Source: Trachythela sp. YZ-2020 (taxonomy: Eukaryota > Cnidaria > Anthozoa > Malacalcyonacea > Clavulariidae). From it: a DNA stretch of 64,000 nt. Below the pieces are notes generated by a model. The model saw only the letters and a program-made list of their open reading frames with translations. It made no database searches and was not told where the DNA came from. A program made the translations under genes and the position numbers. Shown one piece after another: positions 1 through 11,189 of this stretch. The DNA lies in contig JADLSH010000002.1 of NCBI GenBank assembly GCA_016169945.1, positions 1 through 64,000 of the forward strand, given 5' to 3'. Each line of letters opens with the position of its first letter. Position 1 is the stretch's first letter.

Positions 1-951
1 TTTGTTCAGCTTCTTTTTTCTTCTGCTCTTTCCCTGAAGTACTATATTATGCCTTTCAAGCAATATCCTGTGATGAGTGGTCCTGCAATAGTCCTCATGG
101 TTTTGGTTCCTTTTGGTCATTCTTTGACATTTGATCTTGGACATTTACTTTAATAAATAAATAAATTTCTGGCTATAGTATTTGTGTTTGGATTACCTTT
201 GGGATGTATTATTATATTATATCATAGGTTTCACCTGACTGTATAATATAGCATTCACTACATACATAGCCTTAACCAATAATATACATTCTTTTGGAAA
301 CAGACAAAATCAAATTTATACTAAGATTCTGAATAAATTCAAAGAAATCAAAAGAATTCAGTCGAGGCTATGTGTGTTTAATGCTGCAAATTGTCTTTTC
401 AGGTGAGAAAGCACTGCACTACCAATCTGCCCAGAAACTTAGTATGTAGCAATGAAATTCAGGTGTGACTCAGGAGCAGATCCCCCTGATATGACAAGCT
501 TTAGAGTTTGCCAGTAACTTTTGTTTATACACTTTGAGAGTTTGCCACCTAACAGGTTCTTAGCTAAGCTAGCTCAAGTGCCTCCAAATTATTTTTAGTG
601 GCCAAATTGTTTTTAGTGCCCCCAAATTATTTTGAAGTTAACACTGTAAACTCCAGAATTGCTTTATTGAACCAAAGTTTTAAATGACATTTAAATTTTT
701 GGAGATTCGTGTATATAGTCCCATAGCTCCTAACTTCATTAACACCACCACAAAACATGTTTTGTTCATATACTCTGGATTCAAAGTAACTTTTGTGTTG
801 TTTTTTTTCATTGGGGTGATCTCAAATGTTGGTCCCAAATATATACTTGGTGGCAGAGTATAATGTACTTATTAGCCCAGTTTGCTGTAGATACTAATTG
901 AACTTCATAAATCCACTAGTAAATTACAGATACTTGTTGAGAAATACACAC
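1..951. other. No gene recognised (left edge of EL-A)
   Basis: AT-rich sequence without a convincing exon on either strand. Further exons of the minus-strand SAM-domain gene would be expected here or beyond the window edge. I looked for an equivalent of the IIEEVRR exon of its paralogue and did not find one. Confidence 0.5.
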
Positions 952-2415
952 CTGGCTCAGGAACATCTTTCTTTAGACAACTTAATGCCTCTTGAAGGAG
1001 ACTTTTCCTTGGGGTCGCTTTGGTGGTCTTGAATTGTACATGCGCTTCTTGAGCTCTATTCAGAGACAAAAAAAGCTGCAACAGAAGAGTAAAAATGTCT
1101 TAACAAGGATGAAAAAATATCAAATTGTTTTCCATAACATTGTCCTCAACATTGCAATTCTCAATAAGGCACTAGGTGGCTAAAATAGATATATAAAACA
1201 GTTAGATGGGCAGCCATGAGACAAATATGTTACCGGTACAACATTTATACTTACATGTAAATTGTTTATTTGATACTCATTTAAACCCTGTAACTCGTCC
1301 TCTGAAACACTTGAAAAAGCCTTTTCTCCATTTTCCCCTTGAACTTGAATTTTCTTTAAACAAGGATATCTACGACACAACGCCTTTGCCATATCTTGTA
1401 ACTCCGAGTTGTTTGGCTCCCTTGGAATGGGCAATCGATGCAACTCCGATCTCATGTTTGACAATTGAGATCTCATTAATCTGCTGAACAGTGCATCAGA
1501 CATGCTATCGTTTTTGGCAACATAGCCCAACTCACTGTCACAGTACACAACAAAGGCTGGGGATGGTTGGGATTTCACCACATACACATCATCTGGAGCA
1601 TTTTGAGTAACTGGCGTGCATGGAGATGTATGAACAATGGGTGATGAACATCTACTTGATGGTGTTGAAGGTATAGACAAAGGAGTAGGAGAGGATGGGA
1701 CTTGGGGTGAACAAGTTCTACTTTTTGGAACAAATATTGGGTCGGGCGATTCTGGCATCTGGGGCGATGAGTTTTTACCAGGAGTTGAGTAAACTTTTAG
1801 ACATGGTATGATTGAAGTTTCTGACTGCAACAATTCCTCAACTTCCAAATCACACATGTCTCGCTGAAATGATTGGTTTTAAATGACTGAATAAAATGAA
1901 TATAATTACTCCTCCGAATATGTTAAATGCAGTATAGCAATATACAGCACTTAGTACTCAGTGTAAACAGTTTACATGACTGTCTAAATAATCAAACAAT
2001 TCATTTTAACTAAATGGGTCATTGCAGACAACATCCACACATGCAAGCAATATTTTGGTACTTGAGGTTTTAAAGTGTCAAAGACTGAGAAACAAATTTG
2101 AAAAAATGTTCTAAACAGATGCTGTTTCCTGTATTTTATAATGGTAAACATGGCAATAATGGCCATTGAGGTACCTGAAACACAAGAACATTCCCATAGC
2201 AATATGTAATGAAACTTACACTTTTTTCAATAATGGTCCATAACCGACGTCGCAACAAGAAGTTTTCAGGGCCATAAAATAGATCTTGTAGTCATCACGA
2301 CTAAATTTTAACAATGTTTCCTCATTGACTTTTGCAGCTAAAACCAATAGAATAATGCATGTTTTACTGGTTTATATAAACAACACATGGATCAGTTATG
2401 TTCTGCATAGTTTTG

Positions 2416-3590
2416 TAGCAAAGGTCTGGTCATATCTATAAACGCAACATGGCATCTCCCAAACAATCTTGAAATATCAGTATATATAGTGGTCATGCTA
2501 TTAACTAGCAAAGGGTCTAAGAGGCCATTGGAATTTACTAACTGTAACAAACTGTGACTTGAAAAAACCCTGACATGCTACAAAGATCGCCTACATCAAA
2601 CAATCAAATGATAGCTATTTGATAATTGATACAACTAACTAACTTGCTGCGGGCCTTGTCAAAAATATAGAAAACATACAATGTCTGATAGTATTAAAAA
2701 GTTACAACATATTATCCCTGTACCCACAGACTGCCTCATTTTCATTAACGCCTAATGCACCTATAATTTGTTTCCACCACCCCTGAGTGGCGCAGACCCA
2801 GTGCATTTGAATATTTTAAAATTTTGTGTGTCAATTTCCCCACATAGAGGCAAAGCAACTTTGTCAAATTCCCCTACCTGGGGGAAAATATGTTGAAATA
2901 TTGTCATCCTGGTTCCAACAGACATACAGATACAAAGCACAATAATTGTCTTATACTAGTGGATTTTCACTTGCCTATGTTGAAAACAAATAAAAAATTG
3001 CGAGAATATTTTGGGATATATACCCATTGTTACCAATCAGTATAATTTATGTTACTTCTCTATGTAGCACCATAACACAGTAACAGTAAAACAATATACT
3101 AAGCCAAAATTATTGAAAATTTAATGCAGCACTGCGTCAAAAGCAATTATCTGCACTACAAGCTAGCTGAGATGTCCTTGGACTGAGTTTGCTCAATTGC
3201 CCGACCCTCAGGCTGAAATTTGTTGTCAAACGCCCATCACATGGGCAAAAATTGGTTGTAAAATCCCCCAGGGTTGCCCGCCCCTCCAGGTGGTGGTGGA
3301 AACAAAATGATAGGTGCATACATAGGTGAATGGCCTTTGCTCAAACTATTGAGAAATAAATTTGTTTTAGATCAGGTTGCTGTTGTGAATTTTCCAACAA
3401 ATAGCTGCATATTTGTATAGCAAAGGTATGGTCATATCTATGAATGCAACATGGCATCTCCCAAATAAGAAATATCAGTAGTGGTCGTGCTATTAACTAG
3501 TAAAGGGTCTAAGGGGCCATTGGAATTTGCTGAGCCTTGTCAAAGAATACAGAAAAATATAATGCCTAATGGTATTAAAAGTTACAAACC
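2416..3590. repeat. Direct duplication within first intron of the EL-A SAM-domain gene
   Basis: A segment at about 2416-2545 (AGCAAAGGTCTGGTCATATC...) plus 2641-2710 is repeated with small changes at about 3418-3590. Both copies run towards TATTAAAA(A)GTTACAA, which in the second copy abuts the exon 1 donor. The 600-900 bases between hold an inverted repeat (see 2752-3327). This points to a local tandem duplication covering the exon 1 splice donor region. Confidence 0.6.
2752..3327. repeat. Inverted repeat pair flanking an intronic segment
   Basis: The left arm at about 2754-2790 reads AATGCACCTATAATTTGTTT followed by CCACCACC. The right arm at about 3285-3325 is its near reverse complement (GGTGGTGGAAACAAAATGAT followed by AGGTGCAT). 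The intervening sequence has no coding potential. It is probably a foldback or MITE-type insertion; no target duplication was identified. Confidence 0.5.
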
Positions 3591-3638
3591 TTGTATCACT
3601 TCGAAAGCTTCGAATTCTTCTAGTTTTATTTGTTCCAT

Positions 3639-5016
3639 ATTCGCAGATTTAACACTCTATCAAAAAAGATAATCAGATCAGAATCACTATTAAAATAGAC
3701 CAGATATACAGCTCAATATTACAATATCATATACACAATCCCTTCGTATATTAAAAGTCTGCTTATATTAATAGAAACATCGCTGCAATGTAATAGAACT
3801 TGATTGAACTTACCCTGTGATAAACTCTTTGGATTGTTATTGATTCGGAATCAGTTCTGTTTCTTTGTAAACGCTTTCGCTACAGTTGAATTTCAGAGCT
3901 TCGGACCTCAAATACCTCACAACACGCCACAGTAACAGCTCAGCTCAAATAACAATTATCACGAACCAGAGATCACGAACTGGGCTGCTGGGCATTGTTT
4001 TGCAACACAGTCGGAAGTCGGAGGAGCATCCGCACGCATTTCATTTGTTCGTATTCAACTATTAAATTGCTCTTTGATCGCTTCCGGTCAAATTTTATAA
4101 ACTCATATAGAGTATTAAATACTAAATAGGGAATATATTGCTAAAAATATTGCCCCAAAATGGCAACATAGCATAGTTAATTTGTTTCATGTCTACCTAT
4201 GTTTTAAGTATGATAATATAGTTAATTTGTGCCTTCGCAGGGTTCAAAACAGACCATACTTAGGATTTGCAAAGTTTCCGCTATTACAGTAATAGGGGGG
4301 GGGACAAACATAGATAAATTTAAAAAATTTAACGCCGTTGTCCATTCGGGAAATTTGCTTCTCCCGCGCGGGCGAAGTGTTTTAATATACATGAGAGTTT
4401 TTCCGAGAGTTGTTGAGTTAAAACAGCGTGAAACCCGGCTTGAAAGACTTTAAGACTAAATCCTCAACAACAAGGTATAAATAACACGCTAGTCGTGACA
4501 TTTTTACTACCTAGTCGGAAACAAATTCAAAGACTATTCAACACTCTCCATTACACAGCTGTAAACGAGCTTTAACGGAATTTTAATGACATATTGTGTA
4601 TTGTTTACGTCCAGACACTGCGAAATTTTTACTACCTTCCGGAAACAAATTCAAAAGACTAATAGACTATGTGAAGCTTTTTGATAACAAACTGCATCTG
4701 GTGATTTGGTCAATGAGTCATTGCTAGAAGGTCGCCACTTGTTTCCATCTACCAAACTGACGTTACGTCATTTTTTCAACCTTGAAGTAAAGTTTAAAAC
4801 TTTGTAACTGACCCTAACCTAAAACCTACCTAACCTAACCTAATCCTAACCAAATTGATGAAGAAAAATAAAGGAAAACGAATATGAAAATCTTTGAAAT
4901 TCAGGAAAATTGCGTAACGTCAGTTGATAGATGGAAACAAGTGAAAACCAGTTTGGTCTTTGTATAAAATTAGTGATCGCGGATTGCTACTTTGTCAATA
5001 CTCATCATTTGCCATC
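3639..5016. promoter_or_regulatory. Divergent intergenic region between EL-A gene pair
   Basis: About 1.4 kb separates the start of the minus-strand SAM-domain gene (3638) from the start of the plus-strand transposase gene (5017). In the complete element EL-B the equivalent spacing is only 232 bases. The extra length here includes a direct repeat (ACTACCT..CGGAAACAAATTCAAA at about 4507-4540 and 4630-4660) and an inverted-repeat insertion at 4736-4945. A shared bidirectional promoter is inferred from gene orientation only; no TATA box or initiator can be assigned. Confidence 0.4.
4736..4945. repeat. MITE-like inverted-repeat element with telomere-like core
   Basis: The arms ACTTGTTTCCATCTACCAAA (from about 4736) and its near reverse complement TGATAGATGGAAACAAGT (to about 4945) also share GACGTTACG/CGTAACGTC. 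The core holds several CCTAAC units (about 4810-4852), resembling degenerate telomeric repeat. It lies 70 bases upstream of the zinc-finger start codon, so it may provide 5' UTR or promoter sequence. Confidence 0.6.
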
Positions 5017-8000
5017 ATGGCGAATGTTTGGGTTTGCAGTATTTGTTTTGTCTTTACTGCACTAACTATAAGGTCGTTGATTAAGCATATTACAGTTGCA
5101 CATGCCTCCCAGCCAAATTTTAAAGTTAAATGTCTGATACCTGGGTGTCCAACCGAATATAAGAAAATAAACTCTTTGCGAACACATCTGAGAAGACAGC
5201 ACAAGCAATGCGTTGATCTTGCTGGTAGAATAACGGATTTTGATGATGAACAGAATGAAAATGATCAACTGCAAAGAGAACTTCAAAATACGCCAAATTC
5301 ACCATCCTCTTCATCGAATTCAGAAGACGAAAGCGAGGATTCATCTTTGGTATGTAATGTTTACAAATATTATTTATTGCAGGGTTTTGTAGATTGTAGA
5401 TTTTACATCTACAAAACCCTTCAATTATTCAATCGAGTGAGATGCCAACAAAATCTAGATATTATTTATACTCAATAAATGGGCCGCATATAGTAGTGAT
5501 ATTGCAGCGACATTGTGTTCACAATACATATATATTTTCATTGTGTTTTGTGTTTCATCCCAATATTGATGAAAAATATGTGCAATGTTAGCACATAGCC
5601 AGACTTATCTATTTTTTTTAAACTAAGACATGGTTAAAACTCAAAAGTATAACACTTATATCTACCTTTAAGATATAAAAGCTGTATTAAAAAGGGGTTA
5701 TGTGGTATTTCACTATGGGACTGCTGAAGAGAGTTTTCTAGGGTTCGACTTTATGTATTGAGTAAATTGTGGTTACAAAGGACAGAGTCTTTGACTGTTC
5801 ATATTGAAGCTTGTTAATGTTAGTGCATGTGCCAACTATTTGTATAGTGAAATCACTGGGCAAGCCTGATCTTTTCATGTAGTAATTCTTATTGTAAAAA
5901 TGATTTTGTGCTTGTGGACAACCCGGACTAGCACAGTTACTATAGCCAGTCCACCTTGATATGGAAACTGGCACCAAACCTGCACCCCTCTTTACCAAGG
6001 CTAGGAGGGTTCATGCACCAGGGTCTGAAATTTAGAAATTTTTATCAGTATCTTATTGCGATACCTGGATTCAAAGTTATTTTACCCCCTGAGAATCTGG
6101 TATCCCACTGGATACTGAAAACCAATATGTTTTGGCATCCCAGGACCATGTCTTTCACTGTTACAAATAACAGTATATAACAACAGGAAATACAACAATC
6201 AACAACTATATATCATGAATTATTAACTGGCAATACTCTACCACTGACAAGTAAGATTGTCTGGCATTAGACAGAGTATAATACTAAAGTACATTGGGGT
6301 GCATTGTTAAGCTAATGGGTTAATAATACTCGACTGATAGTAAGATGCACATAAGCCTTCAGCAAACGTATATAATTATGCTATATAGTCTTGCATGTTG
6401 TCAAAAGGCTAGTTATTTTCAAGGTGGCTGAGATTCATATATAGATTTATCTAACATTATCCAAGTGTTAGTATCCAGTTGGGATACAACTAGTCTTAAT
6501 CCATCACTGTCCATATAAACAGCCCCTAAATAACAAAATAGGATACAGTATATGGAGTATAAAAGAGTGTATAATATTTGTATAAAATACTGTATTAAGG
6601 TATAACATTAGAATGAACCTTTGACTTTATTTCTACAGGCTGACACAAACCAAACTCAAGAACCAATTGATCTAAAGCGATGTGCATCTCATTTCATTGT
6701 GAAACTCCAAGCCCGTTCAAAGCTTTCAAAGGTAATACAGATAATTCCTTCTTTATAGAATTGCACATCTCATTAGGTATCAACTGTATATATGATATAT
6801 ATATAGAGACAACTGGACTCTATAGCTCAGTTGGTTCTAGCGCTACACCGGAATCGCAGGGCCGCAGTTCCATTCCTGCCGGGGACCTATAGTTGCATTT
6901 TTCGCAGCTGTTCCTGGTAAGGTCTAATAAATGTATATAATTTACACTCAATAATTTTCCATCTACAAAACCCTTCAATTATTATTCAATTGAGTGAGAT
7001 GCCAACAAAAAAAATATATATATATATCACTGGTGTAAGGTAGAATATATATCACAAGTATAATAGTCTGGTGTAAGGTAGGATGATGTAAAACACTGGT
7101 CATCGGAATACCCCATCCTCTCCACCTTAACCTATTATGGGGGATTCGAAACCAATGCAAGAAAAAGCCCCAAGCCCCATTTAAAACAAGATATTTGTTT
7201 AAAATATCAAACATGTAATATTTAAATCATAATGATGAAAAACTTCTAACTGATAACATATACAAGTCATGCAGTATGGCTTTGTTTTACAAGTGCAAAG
7301 ATTTTCGTATTAACCCATTGACTGGCAGTACCCTTAACTGCTGATGAGTAAAATTGTCTGGCATTCGATATTCAAACTTCAATGAAAGTACAGTAAAATA
7401 CCAAATTAGGGTGCTTCTGGTAGCATTGCAAGCTTATGGTTTAAAGTAGGATTGACAGACAAACAGAACTCTTATTTTCCATGCTCAAACTTTGTTATTT
7501 GTTGTTTTATTTTCATTAGTACAGTATTACCATTGGTAAACAAGCATTATATTGAATACAATGACTGAGACAATTGTTAGCAAGTGCAAATGATATTGTA
7601 TAAGCATTTTATTAAGTCGTGTAGTGTAATCCAGCCTGAGTTGTTTAGTCAGATCAGTATTATCAATTAGTATTATCATTCATTCATAATTTAATGTTAC
7701 TGTATAGGCAGCATACAATATTTATTCACCAGTACTCAGTGTATCAATGCATTATGAACATTATTTGAGGTTGGCAAAATATACCTATCAAATTTTGGGA
7801 AAAACAATCAAATTTTGTTTCTGGTTTTAACAGATTGCTGTCAATAATATTGTAGAGAACACAAGTGTTCTAATTGATCAAGTCAAAGAAAAGTTAAAAG
7901 AGAAAGTGACTAGTCATATCGAAGGTATGGTAGATTCATTGACTACAGAAGCTGTCGAACAGATTTTTGATAACTTTGATGACCCATTTGTTGAATTTGG

Positions 8001-10671
8001 AACAACTTATCGTCAGATGTCATATATAGAAAAGAACATGAATTTTGTGGCACCCTGTCAATATGTACTTGGCAGAAAGATTGGTTATACAAATAGAGGT
8101 CCTAAGAGACTTGTTTGTGAGCAAGAGGACACCATGGTCTATATTCCAATTCTTGAAAGCCTTCAACAGCTTCTTTCAAACAGGAAAATTTTCGAAATGG
8201 CTGTGGAAACTCCTAGACAATGTAAAGAAGGAATTCTTTATGACATTTGTGATGGACAGTGCTGTAAGACAAACAAAGTACTTCAAGATCATCCTGATGC
8301 TTTGCTTATTATACTCTACCATGATGAAGTCGAAGTATGTAATCCCCTTGGAAGTCATACCTCAAAACACAAAGTTGATTTGTATTACTACACCCTTGGC
8401 AACATTCACCCAAAGTACAGATCGAAGTTGTGTGCAATTAAGCTGTTAGCAATAGTGAGAGCGAAAGATGTTTTAAAGTATGGTCCAAATCAAATCCTTG
8501 CTCCTATATTCAATGATCTGGCCAAGTTAGCTGATGGTCATATATTTGACATAAATGGACAAGAAAGAGAACTGTTTGGGACTGTGGTATGCTGTCTTGG
8601 TGACACTGAAGGGCAACATCAATGGGGTGGATTTAAAGTAAAGGTAATATATACTGTCTATACATTTGCTTTCATTTGTACAGTAGTTTATCTCTACCTC
8701 TTGAGAAATGCTATAGTAGGTGCTTGATCGGTAGCTGGTTGTATGGGTGGTTTAAGCCGATTAACCCATTAACTGGCAGTACCAGTAAAATAGCAAAGTA
8801 GGTTGCATCTGGATGCATTGCCAGCACGCATTGTCAGCACGCATTGTCAGCTAATGGGTTAACAAGAAACATTGGCAGATAGTTTTGTTAACCCATTAAC
8901 TGGCAGTACCCTACCACTAACAAGTGAAATCGTCTGGCGTTAGACAGAGTAATATACTCACTATAATTAATATGTTCGGTAAAGGTTTGGGACATATTGC
9001 AGTTAGAGTAATATTAATTGCCAAACTAATTCTCAATTCTATTATAAGCCCATGTCAGGAGGTTTTACTGTCAGTTGTCATTTTGCTAATATTGCACATT
9101 TTTGGACAGTACTGCTCGATTTAATGTGTGGGCTGTCAGGTAACAAGGTCCTGCAAATGGTCTACAGTATTTTGTCAATTTTAAATTATTGGGTATTAAT
9201 GAATAACCACTGCTATCTTTCCATGTTGCTTTCAACCCATTCGTGAAATATCCAATTATAATTATTTTAGAGTAATTATTCCTTTCTATTTCAGGTCGGT
9301 TGGGCCCATCAGAAATGTCGATGTTGCTTGTGTACATTTATGGAGATGCAGGTAAATTTTAGGTCATCTCTTTTTCCTGAGCGTAGCCGTCAGCAATATA
9401 ATGAACATTGCAATCAGATTGAATCTGCCCCTACCCCTCAAGCTCGAAAAGACCTCGAAACAACATATGGCATTGTGGATCGAAGCCTCCTGAGTAAACT
9501 TCCAGACTTTGACATCACCAAACAACTTCCACAAGACATCATGCATGTTCTTCTGGAAGGTGCTGTCCAGTACGAACTCCGTCATGTGATTCAGTACTTT
9601 ATTGACAATGGATTTTTTACCCTACAGCAGCTCAACCGCTCTTTCACTTCCCTAAGCATCCAGTACCAAGATGAGGCCAATAGACCTCCATTGTTAAAAG
9701 ATTCAGTCTTTAATGGTCAGGAGAGGTATAAACTAAAGCAAACAGCAGAACAAGCACGAATTTTCCTGAAATACTTGCCCTTTTGCCTTCGAAAATTTGT
9801 AGGCAATGAAAATCTGCATTATCAGTTGATAATGCAAATACAATCTATTGTATTAATATGCTTCTCACCAGTTGTCAGCGAGGCAACAATTCAACAATTA
9901 GAGGACACAATTGAGACCCATCTCAAACAATTTAAGGAACTGTTTCCAATGGTAAATGTAACTCCTAAAATGCACTACATGATTCACCTACCTAAGCAGA
10001 CCCTGCAACTTGGACCACTGATCCGACACTCATGTATGCGCTTTGAAGCAAGGCACCAATATTTCAAAGATTTGGCAACTCGGCAGAACTTCAAAAACAT
10101 TTGCCTATCCCTCGCTGAACGATGCCAATATGATGACTGTGCTGACTTTAGTAATGAAAACCCAAGTAACCACCCATTATTCGCTGGTGAAAAAGAACTG
10201 GGGCCAACAAAAGAAGTAGAGGCAGAAGAGAAGGAAGATTTGTTTCAGAGTATTGTTCAAGCAGGATTGTTTGCCAATCCCACGATGCTAACAAGAATCG
10301 ACAAAGCAAAGTGGATCAAAGTTCACGGGACCAAGTATGCGCCCCATAAAATGTGTGTTGTAGCAGTGAATGCCACTTTTGTCCCAAGAGCACCAATTTT
10401 CGGTAAACTGAAGTCAATTTGGTTGGCAAATGAGTATGTGATATTTCAATATATACCATACAAAACAATCATGTTTGATGAAACCTTGGTGGCTTACCAG
10501 GTTGAAGAGTCTTCAAATGGAATAAGTGAGTTTTGTCATCTCAATACTATGCTAGATTACAATGTTTATTCCCTACAGGAACACAATAATGGACTTTATG
10601 TGCCACTGAAATACTATTTAGGAGATCTAATTGATCAACATGTTATAGGTGAAAACCCATTACATTTCTGA
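5017..10671 (+). CDS. CACTA/Plavaka-like DDE transposase with N-terminal C2H2 zinc fingers (EL-A)
   Basis: Four exons, all joined in phase 0: 5017-5349, 6639-6731, 7834-8643, 9295-10671, giving about 870 residues and an intact frame. Residues 7-60 hold two C2H2 fingers (C-x2-C..H-x4-H and C-x4-C..H-x4-H), followed by an acidic/serine linker. The rest resembles Tnp2/Plavaka-type CACTA transposases. Candidate catalytic residues are D306 (LYHDEVEVCNPLGS), D399 (GDTEGQHQWGG) and E663 (MRFEARHQYFK). A CxxCxC knuckle (KCRCCLC) follows the second Asp, and a PQDIMHVLLEG block lies further on. The protein should bind and cut element ends in the nucleus. The exon 3 donor (GTAATA at 8644) was chosen because it reproduces the contiguous paralogue GGYK-EG-VGVAFQKC as GGFK-VK-VGWAHQKC. 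The start is the ATG directly before the first finger; an in-frame upstream ORF exists from 4960. The catalytic assignment is inferred by motif. Confidence 0.8.
5382..5455. repeat. Intronic hairpin and dispersed repeat, copy 1
   Basis: Intron 1 of the transposase gene contains a hairpin (AGGGTTTTGTAGAT... / ATCTACAAAACCCT). Its right arm continues into a sequence ending GAGTGAGATGCCAACAAAA, repeated at about 6961-7008 in intron 2. This small repeat in two adjacent introns suggests a dispersed element. Confidence 0.6.
6221..6324. repeat. MITE of the ATTAACTGGCAG family, copy 1
   Basis: Starts ATTAACTGGCAATACTCTAC and ends CTAATGGGTTAAT. The middle contains GTCTGGCATTAGACAGAGTA, the family core also seen at 8888-8960. 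It sits in intron 1 of the EL-A transposase gene. Confidence 0.7.
6815..6930 (+). mobile_element. tRNA-derived SINE in intron 2 of EL-A transposase
   Basis: tRNA-like head at 6815-6887 with a good A box (TAGCTCAGTTGG) and a degraded B box (AGTTCCATTCC). It is followed by a non-tRNA tail (TTGCATTTTTCGCAGCTGTT) shared with the SINE copies at 49833, 55857 and 60957. Unlike those, it is not enclosed by the GGATAATCCAAGTGAG inverted repeat. It is unlikely to be a functional tRNA because the acceptor and T stems pair poorly. Confidence 0.7.
6961..7008. repeat. Dispersed repeat, copy 2 (pair of 5408-5455)
   Basis: ATCTACAAAACCCTTCAATT followed by a match through GAGTGAGATGCCAACAAAA. It directly follows the SINE tail, and the first copy is in intron 1. 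Confidence 0.6.
7311..7444. repeat. MITE of the ATTAACTGGCAG family, copy 2
   Basis: Begins TAACCCATTGACTGGCAGTA and ends CTTATGGTTTA, with the diverged family core GTCTGGCATTCGATA. It is in intron 2 of the EL-A transposase gene. Confidence 0.6.
8761..8862. repeat. MITE of the ATTAACTGGCAG family, copy 3
   Basis: Complete copy with TTAACCCATTAACTGGCAG at the left and CTAATGGGTTAA at the right. GCATTG(C/T)CAGCAC is triplicated inside. It lies in intron 3 (8644-9294), which the EL-B paralogue lacks. Confidence 0.75.
8888..8960. repeat. MITE of the ATTAACTGGCAG family, copy 4 (partial)
   Basis: Left end TTAACCCATTAACTGGCAG and core GTCTGGCGTTAGACAGAGTA, but no matching right end. It is 25 bases from copy 3 in the same intron. 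Confidence 0.65.
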
Positions 10672-11189
10672 CTTTGTGTGAATGGCTTAAATAGATTGTA
10701 ATGTAATGTTAGTCATGTAAATAATCTACTATGTTCATACTGGTAAAATTTTAGTAAAATGGATTTACAATTTATGTGTCTAATATGCCCTATAGTTTAT
10801 TAATTCGCTTATCTATAACCAACACCTTCACCCATCAAAGAAAAAGGATCTGTCAAGGATATGGTAAGCTGGTGGCATAGTAACCTGCGATCCATGTGTC
10901 TCCCCCAAAAAAATATCAATCCATTTATGAACTGCATGAGCTTTCAGTATAAAGGTATTGTTTATGAATATCACAACAATTTTTGTTAATATCTTGGACA
11001 AAAGCTAGGGACCTTCATTGGGGGGGGGGCAAGGCCAGTCAGACCCATTGGGGAATGCAGTTCCCCTCAAATTCCTACTGTACCCAAGCCTTGATTGAAG
11101 GGCACCCCAGTCTATATCTTGAAAAAGGCCAAATTTATCATGTTATCCCCTATTACTCTGTTTATCTTTTACTCATCAAGAAAAATGTA
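10672..11189. other. Non-coding stretch 3' of EL-A transposase
   Basis: No exon recognised. Contains a run of G residues near 11021-11030. It should include the 3' UTR and poly(A) site of the transposase gene; no unambiguous signal could be assigned. Confidence 0.5.

Larger units (their letters stand above)
952..3638 (-). pseudogene. SAM-domain partner gene of EL-A (SAMD3-like), disrupted and 3'-incomplete
   Basis: Minus-strand gene aligned exon by exon with the paralogue at 39117-45461. Exon 1 is 3590-3638 (starts MEQIKLEEFEAFE, ends in phase 1). Exon 2 is 2220-2337, a SAM-like segment ending NFLLRRRLWTIIEKS, which matches GILLRSRIWKVISQ in the paralogue. Exon 3 is 1255-1863 (203 codons): a Ser/Pro/Thr-rich stretch and then a conserved block with MAKALCRRYPCLKK, ending ..NNLH before a GTAAGT donor. 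A further exon at about 952-1053 contains LKKRMYNSRPPKRPQGK, but its frame is soon broken. Exon 2 is 118 nt where 119 is needed, so one base is missing near a short G/C run at about 2270. The role is unknown; SAM domains usually mediate protein oligomerisation. The co-occurrence with a transposase suggests a transposition accessory protein. The 3' exons are beyond the window or lost. Confidence 0.6.

Noticed and set aside
1206..1487. Plus-strand ORF of 93 residues
   Set aside because: It is antisense to the conserved exon 3 of the SAM-domain gene and has no similarity of its own.
4960..5016. Upstream in-frame start for the EL-A transposase (19 extra residues)
   Set aside because: The EL-B paralogue has only a short basic leader before its first finger, and the ATG at 5017 lies directly before the finger. 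The upstream start cannot be excluded.
8638..8643. Earlier donor GTAAAG for exon 3 of the EL-A transposase
   Set aside because: It would remove two residues that align with the contiguous EL-B protein; the GTAATA donor at 8644 restores the alignment.
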